This document shows positions 43,934-50,900 of a stretch of DNA of 64,000 nt, in pieces. The position numbers and the translations under genes are program-made. The DNA lies in the NCBI GenBank assembly GCA_015655975.1, contig DVEP01000024.1:1-64000 (forward strand). The letters run 5' to 3'. How positions within the stretch are numbered: position 1 is the first letter of the stretch; each line of letters opens with the position of its first letter. The notes under the pieces were generated by a model, which worked only from the letters and a program-made list of their open reading frames with translations, did not search any database and was not told where the DNA came from. This DNA is from Eubacterium sp. (GTDB taxonomy: Bacteria; Bacillota; Clostridia; Oscillospirales; Acutalibacteraceae).

Positions 43934-45004
43934 TAATTTTATTGCGTTAGTTTTTAATAATTCTTTTGCGTGGTTGATGGCGTATTCGGTTGAAATGTTG
44001 TTGTTTGTTAAAGAAATCATTTTGTCGGCAAAATTAACATCTTCAATCATTCCGGAAATGACAAAGCACTTTGTTTTGTGCTTTTTGCAGAGTTCATAGA
44101 TTTTGAACGGAAGTTTTCCCATCAAAGTCTGTTTGTCGGTTTTGCCTTCGCCGGTTATGACAATATCAGCCTTTTCTATTTCTTTTTCAAGTTGAGAACA
44201 CTCGTTTAAAAAGTCAAATCCGCTTTTTATTTCGCCTGAAAACATTGCGTACAGTCCGCCGCAAAGTCCGCCTGCCGCACCTGCGCCTTTTGTATTTTGA
44301 ATATCTGCACCGAACTGTTTTTTTAATAAATCACTCAGGTTTTTCAGTCCTTTGTCGAGTTCTGAAACTTGACTTTCATCTGCTCCTTTTTGTCTCGCAA
44401 AAATATAGGCGGCACCGTTTTTACCGTAAAACTCGTTTGTTACATCGGTTGCGTAAATGAACTTTATTTTTCTGATATTTTCATTCATATTTTTTGTTGA
44501 TATAAAAGCGATTTTATTTAAATTTTTGCTGACAGGTTTCAGTAGCATTTTGCTTTTGTCGTAAAAATCTATGCCGAGAGCATTTAAAGCGCCTATTCCT
44601 CCGTCATTTGTCCCTGTTCCGCCCAGTCCTAAAACTATTGTTTTGCAACCGTTTTCGATTGCGTGTTTAATGATTTGTCCCGTGCCGAATGTTGACGAAT
44701 TTAAAATGTCTTTTTTGTCCTTTAAACCGCTTGCGCAAGCGCTTTCAATTACTGCCGTGTCGTTGTTTTTAATGTAAAAAGATTTTTGAGGCTCAAGAAA
44801 TGTGCCGAGCGTATAAAGAATTACTTTTTCGCCGTTTGCTATTTCATTGTAACACTCGCAAAAACCTTCTCCGCCGTCTGAAAACGGAATTGTTTTTACA
44901 GAGTAATTTTTAAAACAACTTTCTATTGCTGTTTTTAATGCATTGCAAACTTCATTTGAAGATAAACTTCCCTTGAAACTGTCAGGTACAATCAATATTT
45001 TCAT
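43925..45004 (-). CDS. Glycerate kinase, type 1 (GlxK/GarK)
   Basis: A 359-aa kinase phosphorylating D-glycerate. Seen: IVPDSFKGSLSSNEVCNAL, IPFSDGGEGF, VIESACASGL, GLGGTGTNDGGIGAL, TDVTNEFYGKNGAA, KGAGAAGGLCGGL and VITGEGKTDKQTLMGK: all blocks of the family. Whether the product is 2- or 3-phosphoglycerate is not decided; type 1 enzymes generally give 2-phosphoglycerate. GGAGAA lies before the ATG. The start is 23 nt inside the end of the YaiI gene, so the two are coupled. Confidence 0.95.
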   Translation of the reverse strand: MKILIVPDSFKGSLSSNEVCNALKTAIESCFKNYSVKTIPFSDGGEGFCECYNEIANGEKVILYTLGTFLEPQKSFYIKNNDTAVIESACASGLKDKKDILNSSTFGTGQIIKHAIENGCKTIVLGLGGTGTNDGGIGALNALGIDFYDKSKMLLKPVSKNLNKIAFISTKNMNENIRKIKFIYATDVTNEFYGKNGAAYIFARQKGADESQVSELDKGLKNLSDLLKKQFGADIQNTKGAGAAGGLCGGLYAMFSGEIKSGFDFLNECSQLEKEIEKADIVITGEGKTDKQTLMGKLPFKIYELCKKHKTKCFVISGMIEDVNFADKMISLTNNNISTEYAINHAKELLKTNAIKLLQ

Positions 45005-45428
45005 TTATAATTCTCCTTAAAGAGTTCTCAAAATCTGTATCGTTTTGAACACTTCTTTTTTTCGGACCTTTCAGGTGTTTTCCGCTCAATCGCATTTTTT
45101 TACTTTGGTGTCTTGTCTCAAGTAAAAGAGAAATGTTGAAATCGTTTATAATCATTCCGTTTTGGTTTAGTACAAACGCTCCTTTTGCAAGAGCCATAGC
45201 GGCAAGCCCGTTGTCTTGAGATATTACAATGTCTCCTTTTTCAACCGTGTTTACAAGCGCAAAATCAGCGCTGTCTGCACCTTGAGAAACTGTCACGATT
45301 TTTGCGTCAATGTCTTTAAAAATGTGCGATGTATCACAAAAAATTACAGACTCAATTTTGTATTCTTTAGCCATATTTACGGCAAGTTTTGTGACGGGGC
45401 AACCGTCTGCGTCTATAAGTATTTTCAA
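44982..45428 (-). CDS. YaiI/YqxD family protein (DUF188)
   Basis: A 148-aa protein of UPF0178 with a NYN/PIN-like fold, possibly a nuclease. Seen: LIDADGCPVTKLA, VTVSQGADSADFALVN, DIVISQDNGLAAMAL and the C-terminal basic RHQSKKMRLSGKHLKGPKKR. The start is TTG at 45428, 5 bp after GGTGA; an upstream ATG extension would add 15 residues that the family lacks. Function is not established. Confidence 0.88.
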   Translation of the reverse strand: MKILIDADGCPVTKLAVNMAKEYKIESVIFCDTSHIFKDIDAKIVTVSQGADSADFALVNTVEKGDIVISQDNGLAAMALAKGAFVLNQNGMIINDFNISLLLETRHQSKKMRLSGKHLKGPKKRSVQNDTDFENSLRRIINENIDCT

Positions 45429-45444
45429 ATTTATCACCGACTTT

Positions 45445-45485
45445 AATATAACACATTTTGAAAAATAAGACAATTGTGTTAAAAT
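45445..45485. promoter_or_regulatory. Overlapping divergent promoters
   Basis: Minus: TTGTCT (45473-45468), 17 bp, TATATT (45450-45445), for yaiI-glycerate kinase. Plus: TTGAAA (45458-45463), 16 bp, TAAAAT (45480-45485), for the phosphatase gene. The two overlap, so they should exclude each other. Confidence 0.5.
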
Positions 45486-45502
45486 AGCGATAGGTGATGA
45501 AT

Positions 45503-46219
45503 ATGAGAATTTTGATTGTAAGACATGCAGACCCTGACTATGTCAACGACAGTATAACCAAAAAGGGCAAAAAAGAGGCAAAACTTCTTGCAGAAAGGCT
45601 CAAAAAAGAAAAAATAGACGCAATCTATTGTTCGCCTCTGGGCAGAGCAAAAAAGACTGCGTCATACACTTTAAATGCGAGGAATGAGTGTGCCGAAACT
45701 TTTGAATGGCTCAGAGAATTCGGCAGTAATTTAACTCCTCACGGTTCAAAAATCTGTTGGGACAGAATGCCGTCTGAGTGGACAAAAAATAATGATTTTT
45801 ACGATGCTGACAAGTGGTACGGTGTGCAGGAATTTCAATACTTCGGAATAACAAAAGAGTACGAATTTGTGAAGAAAGGCTTGTTCGATTTACTGAGCAA
45901 ATACGGCTATGAAAACAACGGAAAATATTTTAAAGTTAAAAAAGCAAACAAGAAAACAATAGTTTTGTTTTGCCATTTCGGTGTTGAAAGCGTTATTTTG
46001 TCGCTTCTTTTCGGAACTTCTGCAATGCCGTTTTTGCATAATTTCTGTGCTTTGCCGAGTTCGGTAACAACCGTCGTTACGGAAGAACGGGAAAGGGGAG
46101 TCGCATCATTCAGATGTTTGTCGTTCGGAGACATTTCCCATCTGTATGCAGGCAGTGAAAAGCCGTCTTTTCAGGCAAGGTTTTGCGAAACATACAGCGA
46201 CTTTACTAAAAGACATTAA
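45503..46219 (+). CDS. Histidine phosphatase family protein
   Basis: A 238-aa member of the phosphoglycerate mutase-like (RHG) superfamily. The catalytic box is RHADPDY (His9); YCSPLGRAKKTA carries the second Arg; the second catalytic His is in FCHFGVES. Substrate unknown: small phosphorylated sugars or nucleotides are typical. The start is ATG 45503 after AGGTG; the GTG and ATG just before overlap the ribosome site. It is longer than the 190-210 aa norm because of a mid insertion (DRMPSEWTKNNDFYDADKWY). Confidence 0.9.
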   Translation: MRILIVRHADPDYVNDSITKKGKKEAKLLAERLKKEKIDAIYCSPLGRAKKTASYTLNARNECAETFEWLREFGSNLTPHGSKICWDRMPSEWTKNNDFYDADKWYGVQEFQYFGITKEYEFVKKGLFDLLSKYGYENNGKYFKVKKANKKTIVLFCHFGVESVILSLLFGTSAMPFLHNFCALPSSVTTVVTEERERGVASFRCLSFGDISHLYAGSEKPSFQARFCETYSDFTKRH

Positions 46220-46227
46220 ATCTGATA

Positions 46228-46272
46228 AATGCTCTTGCAAATAGTGTTTAATTCTTTGCAGGAGTATTTTTT
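46228..46272 (+). terminator. Terminator after the histidine phosphatase
   Basis: CTCTTGCAAA (46232-46241) pairs with TTTGCAGGAG (46255-46264, one G-U); T-run after. Confidence 0.75.
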
Positions 46273-46314
46273 CTTTTGTAAAATAAATATTTTAGGTTAA
46301 ATTTAATTTTTCTC

Positions 46315-46342
46315 TTGACAAATCAAAAAATAATGCTATAAT
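46315..46342 (+). promoter_or_regulatory. tRNA promoter
   Basis: TTGACA (46315-46320), 16 bp, TATAAT (46337-46342), about 43 bp before the tRNA. Confidence 0.8.
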
Positions 46343-46384
46343 ATATAAACACAAGGCAGTTGAGCCTGTTTGCAAAGTTAATAT

Positions 46385-46460
<76 letters not shown>

Positions 46461-46467
46461 CTGATAC

Positions 46468-46504
46468 AGAACCAAATCTTAACCGATTTGGTTCTTATTT
46501 TTTT
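46468..46504 (+). terminator. tRNA terminator
   Basis: AGAACCAAATC (46468-46478) and GATTTGGTTCT (46485-46495), then a T-run (46498-46504). Confidence 0.88.
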
Positions 46505-46577
46505 GCTGTTGTCTAACGGATTGTCTAACACTTTTTTGATATTATTCTGCTATTTTTGCAATTTGCACATATTTTTA

Positions 46578-46606
46578 TTGCATAGACTATTTTTTGATAG
46601 TATAAT
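46578..46606 (+). promoter_or_regulatory. Promoter of the HD-domain gene
   Basis: TTGCAT (46578-46583), 17 bp, TATAAT (46601-46606), 24 bp before the ATG. Confidence 0.7.
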
Positions 46607-46630
46607 TGTACATATAAGGAGTAAAAATTA
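46606..46630 (+). other. Leader of the HD-domain gene
   Basis: Only an AAGGAG ribosome site is seen between the -10 box ending at 46606 and the ATG at 46630; the 5' untranslated part is very short. Confidence 0.2.
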
Positions 46631-47289
46631 TGATAACTTTTAATGAAATTAAACACAATGAAGATATAAACACATATATAAGAAAAGCCGACGAGTCTTT
46701 GATTAAACTCGGTTTTACAGAGCATTCTTTTGCCCATGTAACGAAAGTTTGTGAAGATACGGCATATATTTTAAAAACTCTCGGCTATGATGAACATTTG
46801 ATTAATCTTGCTAAAATTGCAGGATATATGCACGATATCGGCAATGTTGTGAACAGGGTTGACCATTCGCAGTCAGGAGCAATTATGACTTTTCGTATTC
46901 TTGACAAACTCGGAATGAACGCCGAAGATTTGTCAACGGTTGTAACTGCTATCGGCAATCACGACGAGGGTACAGGTGTGGCTGTCAGTCCTCTCGCGGC
47001 TGCTTTGATTTTGGCGGATAAGTCCGATGTTCGCCGTTCGAGAGTCAGAAAAAGCGATATGTCACAGTTTGATATTCACGACAGAGTGAACTATTCTGTT
47101 GAGAAATCCGAACTGAAAATCAATCAAGAGAAAACGCTCATCAAACTGAAATTGCATATTGATACAAGAATAAGTCCTGTTATAGACTATCTCGATATTT
47201 TTATGAAAAGAATGAAAATGTGCAAAAACGCTGCACAAACTTTGGGACTTGATTTTAAACTGATTGTCAATGAGCAACAATTGATGTGA
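46630..47289 (+). CDS. HD-domain phosphohydrolase
   Basis: A 219-aa protein with an HD metal site: His36 (SFAHVTKV), His68-Asp69 (YMHDIGN), His79, His111 (GNHDEG) and Asp130 (ILADKSD). The extra histidines suggest a two-metal HD protein, such as a nucleotidase or RNA/cyclic-nucleotide phosphohydrolase, but no GYP motif is present, so it is not a c-di-GMP HD-GYP. Substrate unknown. It stands first before the paralogue array; the 95-bp gap leaves co-transcription possible. Confidence 0.85.
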   Translation: MITFNEIKHNEDINTYIRKADESLIKLGFTEHSFAHVTKVCEDTAYILKTLGYDEHLINLAKIAGYMHDIGNVVNRVDHSQSGAIMTFRILDKLGMNAEDLSTVVTAIGNHDEGTGVAVSPLAAALILADKSDVRRSRVRKSDMSQFDIHDRVNYSVEKSELKINQEKTLIKLKLHIDTRISPVIDYLDIFMKRMKMCKNAAQTLGLDFKLIVNEQQLM

Positions 47290-47384
47290 TTTTGATATTT
47301 AAAACGAATTATATTATTTTATTAAACCGTTAACGGCGCTACGACTTTCTGCACAATTAAAGAATATTTGTGGGAAACTATATA

Positions 47385-47918
47385 ATGAATAAATCTAAAA
47401 TTAAGTTTTATGAATTTTATAATCCGAAAAGCAGATTTAAACAAATTGCAGAAATATTGTTATTGCTGTTGGTAACGGTTTGTATATACATATTTATTAA
47501 GTTTGCGTTTTTGAGTGCTTTAATTCAAACTCCGACAATTTTATCTGTTGTCGGAAATATTGCATTGCTTTTTATGTTGATTATTGTTTTTTCTCTGTAC
47601 TTTAAATATACAAAAACTTTAAAAGGTGTTTTTATATATGATGAATATATTGAAATTATTTATGCAATCACTAAGCGTCATATATTTAATATAAAACCTA
47701 AAATAAAATATAGTGAAATAACCGAATGTAAAGTAATAGAAAATAACGCATATAACTTTGAAAAGTATAATATACCTGCAAATTTTATTTGCGGTAAGGG
47801 AAGAGAATATGTAATGCTGACAACATATAACGAGCAAGAATTCTTTTTTGCAGTCGAAAATCAGAAAGAGTTTGTAAAAGAAATAAATGAAAAACTGCAA
47901 AATTTGAGTGTTCAGTAA
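47385..47918 (+). CDS. Two-TM protein with PH-like tail, array paralogue 1
   Basis: Not a named family. 177 aa. N-terminal KIKFYEFYNPKSRFKQ, two TM helices at about 22-45 and 56-75, then KGVFIYDEYIEIIYAITKRHI, a beta-rich stretch with KIKYSEITECKV, and FFFAVENQKEFVKEIN at the end. The order TM-TM-beta-rich domain with a short helix resembles bacterial PH-like (DUF304/YcxB-like) proteins. Most diverged of the five; it has no hairpin in front. The start is ATG 47385; the ribosome site is weak (GGGA). Confidence 0.75.
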   Translation: MNKSKIKFYEFYNPKSRFKQIAEILLLLLVTVCIYIFIKFAFLSALIQTPTILSVVGNIALLFMLIIVFSLYFKYTKTLKGVFIYDEYIEIIYAITKRHIFNIKPKIKYSEITECKVIENNAYNFEKYNIPANFICGKGREYVMLTTYNEQEFFFAVENQKEFVKEINEKLQNLSVQ

Positions 47919-47975
47919 AGTATGTAAAAAATCATTACAATTTAAAAATGATTTTGCAGACTCGACTGTTTTAGT

Positions 47976-47996
47976 TGCCACACAATTGGCAGGGGG
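47976..47996 (+). repeat. Leader hairpin of array paralogue 2
   Basis: TGCCA (47976-47980) and TGGCA (47987-47991) around CACAAT, preceded by TTTTAGT and running into the GGGGG ribosome site. Homologous elements precede paralogues 3 and 4. Confidence 0.55.
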
Positions 47997-48001
47997 ATAA
48001 A

Positions 48002-48532
48002 ATGAAATATTACAAGTTTTACTATAAATCCAAAACTACTGAACGATTGGAAGAGTTTGCGTTTTCAATGATAAATTTTGCAATTCCGTTTATTTTCGCT
48101 TTGTTTATATTAATGATATTCGGTCATACATCTTTGTACAGAACTTCATTTTACATAGATTTATTTTATATTTTAATGATATTAAGTGTAGTTATAGGTG
48201 TTGTATTGGCTGTAAGATGTAGATTTATGGCTAAGGGTGTATTTCTTTATGATGACCATTTGGATATTGACAGACATTACATTACTAAATTTAAACGCAA
48301 AATGAACTATACTATATATTATAAAAATATAATAAGCTGCGAAATAAAAGATTTTGAAAGTATAAAATATGAACATAATAATGACTTTATGGGCGGAATA
48401 AATGATTACTATATTGTTATAAAATTAGCAACTATGGAGTCGTTTGTTTTCAGTGTGGAAAACCAAGATGAGTTTATGGAAGAATTAAGCAAAAGAAGAA
48501 ACAAGATTTATAAAGTTGAAAATGACAGTTAA
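48002..48532 (+). CDS. Two-TM protein with PH-like tail, array paralogue 2
   Basis: 176 aa. It begins MKYYKFYYKSKTTERLEEF; TM at about 22-42 and 57-75; then KGVFLYDDHLDIDRHYITKF, NYTIYYKNIISCEI, DYYIVIKLATMESFVFSVENQDEFMEEL. Closest in the array to paralogue 4, with which it shares the YDDHL-I-DR-IT and VENQDEF blocks. The start ATG 48002 follows AGGGGG and the conserved hairpin. Function unknown; membrane-bound with a cytosolic or exported beta domain. Confidence 0.78.
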   Translation: MKYYKFYYKSKTTERLEEFAFSMINFAIPFIFALFILMIFGHTSLYRTSFYIDLFYILMILSVVIGVVLAVRCRFMAKGVFLYDDHLDIDRHYITKFKRKMNYTIYYKNIISCEIKDFESIKYEHNNDFMGGINDYYIVIKLATMESFVFSVENQDEFMEELSKRRNKIYKVENDS

Positions 48533-48543
48533 AAGAGGCGAAT

Positions 48544-48921
48544 ATGAGAAAGTTAGATAAGTTGCCGTATGTTATTTGTATGATTTCAATTATAATGATT
48601 GTTCTAAATATTGTTCATACAAAATTCGGTACATACATTGTTGATTCAAGGCATATAATTAGAACTTATTTTATTTCAATTTTTTTGCCGACTTTTAATT
48701 TGCTGTGTCCGTTATTTTACGGAAAAAACAACATTCAAGGTGTAGTTGTTTGGAAAAGTAAAAATATGACTGCACTTATAGCAGTAGTAGTTTTATGCAT
48801 TGTCTTTTTACTGATTGTTTGTGCAAATCAAGTGTACTATAAACCCGAATGGATTGAACAACGATGGTCGTGGAGCAACTGTCCGCCTATCCGTTGGGAT
48901 TTTTGGAATATATTATTTTAG
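48544..48921 (+). CDS. Small three-TM membrane protein within the array
   Basis: 125 aa, no relation to the flanking paralogues. TM helices at about 8-25, 39-59 and 75-95; the C-terminus is aromatic (WSWSNCPPIRWDFWNILF). GAGGCG precedes the ATG; the gene begins 11 bp after paralogue 2. A second, broken copy of its 3' end is found at 49543-49584, showing that this gene was once duplicated with paralogue 3 or 4. Not recognised. Confidence 0.65.
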   Translation: MRKLDKLPYVICMISIIMIVLNIVHTKFGTYIVDSRHIIRTYFISIFLPTFNLLCPLFYGKNNIQGVVVWKSKNMTALIAVVVLCIVFLLIVCANQVYYKPEWIEQRWSWSNCPPIRWDFWNILF

Positions 48922-48922
48922 T

Positions 48923-48943
48923 CGCCGAGTGTTCGGCAGGGGG
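48923..48943 (+). repeat. Leader hairpin of array paralogue 3
   Basis: GCCGA (48924-48928) and TCGGC (48933-48937) around GTGT, then AGGGGGATAAAATG. Compared with the element of paralogue 2, a stem pair changes from A-T to G-C. Confidence 0.55.
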
Positions 48944-48948
48944 ATAAA

Positions 48949-49494
48949 ATGAAATATCGTTTTGGGTACTCTAACAAGAAAAACAGTGTTGTTGATTTTT
49001 TTATTAGTCTAATGATAATTGCTTCATCATGTTTTACAAATTATTTGTATATATTCTGCTTTTTGGTATTTATAAATTTTTTTATTGAACCGCAAGTTTA
49101 TCCTGCTATGGTATTTTTTGGGGTATTTTACTTTGTAATATCAATAATTATGTTAGTTTGCTATATGGTAAAAGGAAAATATATAAAGATAAAAGATGAC
49201 TGTATCATAATATACAATTGGGCAGTTTCTTTCATAAGTCATATTATCATTAAACCTGCAAAAAAGATATATTACGATGAAATACAAAGTGTAGAAATCT
49301 ATATTTACGGAGAAGATAAAACGAAGAAGGACCGTATAGGTGACCATATATTAAACTCAATATGTACAGGTGAAGAGTTTGTGATTTTGAAATGCAAAAA
49401 CAGGAATGATTATCAAACCAGTTATGCTTTTTGTCTTAAAGATAACGAAAGTTTTAAAAATTTTATAGACTCTAAAATAAGTAATGAACAATAA
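48949..49494 (+). CDS. Two-TM protein with PH-like tail, array paralogue 3
   Basis: 181 aa. It begins MKYRFGYSNKKNSVVDFF; hydrophobic segments lie at about 17-45 and 55-75; the tail has KGKYIKIKDDCIIIYNW, KKIYYDEIQSVEIYI and FCLKDNESFKNFID. The KGVFLYDDHL block has drifted, but the length, topology and leader element show that it belongs to the array. GGGGG ribosome site within the leader element. Function unknown. Confidence 0.75.
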   Translation: MKYRFGYSNKKNSVVDFFISLMIIASSCFTNYLYIFCFLVFINFFIEPQVYPAMVFFGVFYFVISIIMLVCYMVKGKYIKIKDDCIIIYNWAVSFISHIIIKPAKKIYYDEIQSVEIYIYGEDKTKKDRIGDHILNSICTGEEFVILKCKNRNDYQTSYAFCLKDNESFKNFIDSKISNEQ

Positions 49495-49514
49495 AATAAA
49501 ATATAAACCTATGT

Positions 49515-49584
49515 GAGCAACTAATTTTGTTTAAAAACAATTTGTCCGCCTATCCGTTGGGACTTTTGGAACATATTGTTTTAG
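49515..49584 (+). pseudogene. Relic of the small three-TM gene's 3' end
   Basis: GAGCAACT, then a 21-bp AT-rich insertion, then 42 bp reading C-P-P-I-R-W-D-F-W-N-I-L-F-stop (49543-49584). These 13 residues and the stop are identical to the end of the gene at 48544-48921. The remaining part of the copy is missing. It lies directly before the leader hairpin of paralogue 4. Confidence 0.75.
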
Positions 49585-49585
49585 T

Positions 49586-49606
49586 TGCCGAACAGTCGGC
49601 AGTGAG
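49586..49606 (+). repeat. Leader hairpin of array paralogue 4
   Basis: TGCCGA (49586-49591) and TCGGCA (49596-49601) around ACAG, then GTGAGATAAAATG. Third copy of the element. Confidence 0.55.
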
Positions 49607-49611
49607 ATAAA

Positions 49612-50154
49612 ATGAAATATTACGAATTTAGGTATCAATCAAAATCACACAAAATAATTGCAATGCTGATGGATATTGCTGTGGCATTTTTAAGTCCCAT
49701 TCTTACTGTCGGTTTCTCTGTCGGAATTTGCATTGCAAATGATTTAGATAAATATTGGCCGACTGAACTTTATTTTATTCTTTTCGGCATTTCTGTTCTT
49801 GTCGGAATAATATTTGTAATAAAATACTGTACTGCACTTAAAGGCGTTATTTTGTACGATGACCATTTATCAATAGACAGATATGCAATTACAGATTTTC
49901 ACTATAAACCGAATATTAAAATATACTATAAAGATATAAAATACATATATAACAGTTCTGAACTTATAGGGCTTCATACCATGAAAGCAAGAAAGGGACT
50001 GATTTCCGGAGGAGATAAAAGTTATTATATTGAAATTGGTCTAAACGGCGGAAAAGAACTGTATTTTCCCGTAGAAAATCAAGACGAATTTTTTCACGAA
50101 GTATTGAAAAAGGTCAATGAATACCGAGAAAAACATAATATAGAAAAGTTGTAG
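49612..50154 (+). CDS. Two-TM protein with PH-like tail, array paralogue 4
   Basis: 180 aa. It begins MKYYEFRYQSKSHKIIAM; TM at about 18-42 and 55-73; then KGVILYDDHLSIDRYAITDF, KIYYKDIKYIY, KSYYIEIGLNGGKELYFPVENQDEFFHEVL. Very similar in its motifs to paralogue 2. The ribosome site is a weaker GTGAG. Function unknown. Confidence 0.78.
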   Translation: MKYYEFRYQSKSHKIIAMLMDIAVAFLSPILTVGFSVGICIANDLDKYWPTELYFILFGISVLVGIIFVIKYCTALKGVILYDDHLSIDRYAITDFHYKPNIKIYYKDIKYIYNSSELIGLHTMKARKGLISGGDKSYYIEIGLNGGKELYFPVENQDEFFHEVLKKVNEYREKHNIEKL

Positions 50155-50189
50155 ATTTATGTTTGAAAATATTTTTTTGGGGGAGAGAT

Positions 50190-50732
50190 ATGAGATATAA
50201 ATTCAGATACTACAACAAAGGGTTTAAGTTATTAAGCATGATTTTAGCTCCTCTTCAAAATTTTTTCTTTGTTATAGTAATAATAGTACCTATTATTTTA
50301 ATTGTTATCAGTTTAGTTTTTTGTTTAATAGGTTTAGAGAAACAACTTGACGATTATACTGCACAAATAATTTACAAAATAATTATTACTTTTTCATTTT
50401 TGTGTGCAATATCATATTACATTTTTCCAAAAGGAGTTTTTCTTTACGACAAGCGATTGATAATTGCACGGCACACAGTTACATTGAGAAATTGGAAAAG
50501 CATAATATTTGTAAAATACGATGATATTGAAAATGTGAACATTAATTTTAAAGATTTGCGTTTTACGAGGTATCACGGTTCGCAGCTTGTTCCTTGCGGA
50601 GATGAAGTTTGCAATATAGAATTGACGCTGAAAAACGGCAAAAAGTATTTTTTCAGTACGGAATATCAAGATGATTTTTGCAAGCATCTAAAATCGCTTA
50701 TCGACAAATACAACGAACAACAAAACGGTTAA
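50190..50732 (+). CDS. Two-TM protein with PH-like tail, array paralogue 5
   Basis: 180 aa. It begins MRYKFRYYNKGFKLLSM; TM at about 20-45 and 60-78; tail with KGVFLYDKRLIIARHTVT, FVKYDDIENVNINF, KNGKKYFFSTEYQDDFCKHL. The start ATG 50190 is preceded by GGGGGAG; an upstream TTG is not needed. No hairpin in front. 36 bp after paralogue 4, so the array is probably one operon from 47385 on. Confidence 0.77.
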   Translation: MRYKFRYYNKGFKLLSMILAPLQNFFFVIVIIVPIILIVISLVFCLIGLEKQLDDYTAQIIYKIIITFSFLCAISYYIFPKGVFLYDKRLIIARHTVTLRNWKSIIFVKYDDIENVNINFKDLRFTRYHGSQLVPCGDEVCNIELTLKNGKKYFFSTEYQDDFCKHLKSLIDKYNEQQNG

Positions 50733-50766
50733 AATACAAAATACAGAACTGATTTTGTTGTATATG

Positions 50767-50827
50767 TTTAGTTGCCGATAATTTCGTGAAATATTATTTT
50801 TTGTTTTCAATTTACAATATATTTTGA
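50767..50827 (+). pseudogene. Decayed leader and start of a sixth paralogue
   Basis: TTTAGTTGCCGATAATTTCG repeats the leader element in broken form, then GTG AAA TAT TAT (50786-50797) reads M-K-Y-Y like paralogues 2 and 4 and stops after 13 codons. It suggests a deleted or rotted array member. The rest of the spacer up to 50900 holds the GH18 promoter. Confidence 0.45.
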
Positions 50828-50841
50828 ATAGCGAAAATATA

Positions 50842-50870
50842 TTGTAATGTTTTAATCTGTATGGTAAAAT
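50842..50870 (+). promoter_or_regulatory. Promoter of the GH18 gene
   Basis: TTGTAA (50842-50847), 17 bp, TAAAAT (50865-50870). The -10 context TATGGTAAAATTA is nearly the same as that of the yesN-like gene promoter. Confidence 0.6.
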
Positions 50871-50900
50871 TATCTTACTAAAAAATGAGGAGATTGAAAA

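Noticed and set aside
46461..46560. Integration site (att) downstream of the tRNA
   Set aside because: The repeated GTCTAAC words after the terminator hinted at it, but no integrase or direct repeat of the tRNA 3' end is in the window.
48544..48921. Sixth member of the PH-like family
   Set aside because: It has three TM segments, no KGVFLYDDHL or VENQDEF block and a different end; treated as an unrelated gene in the array.
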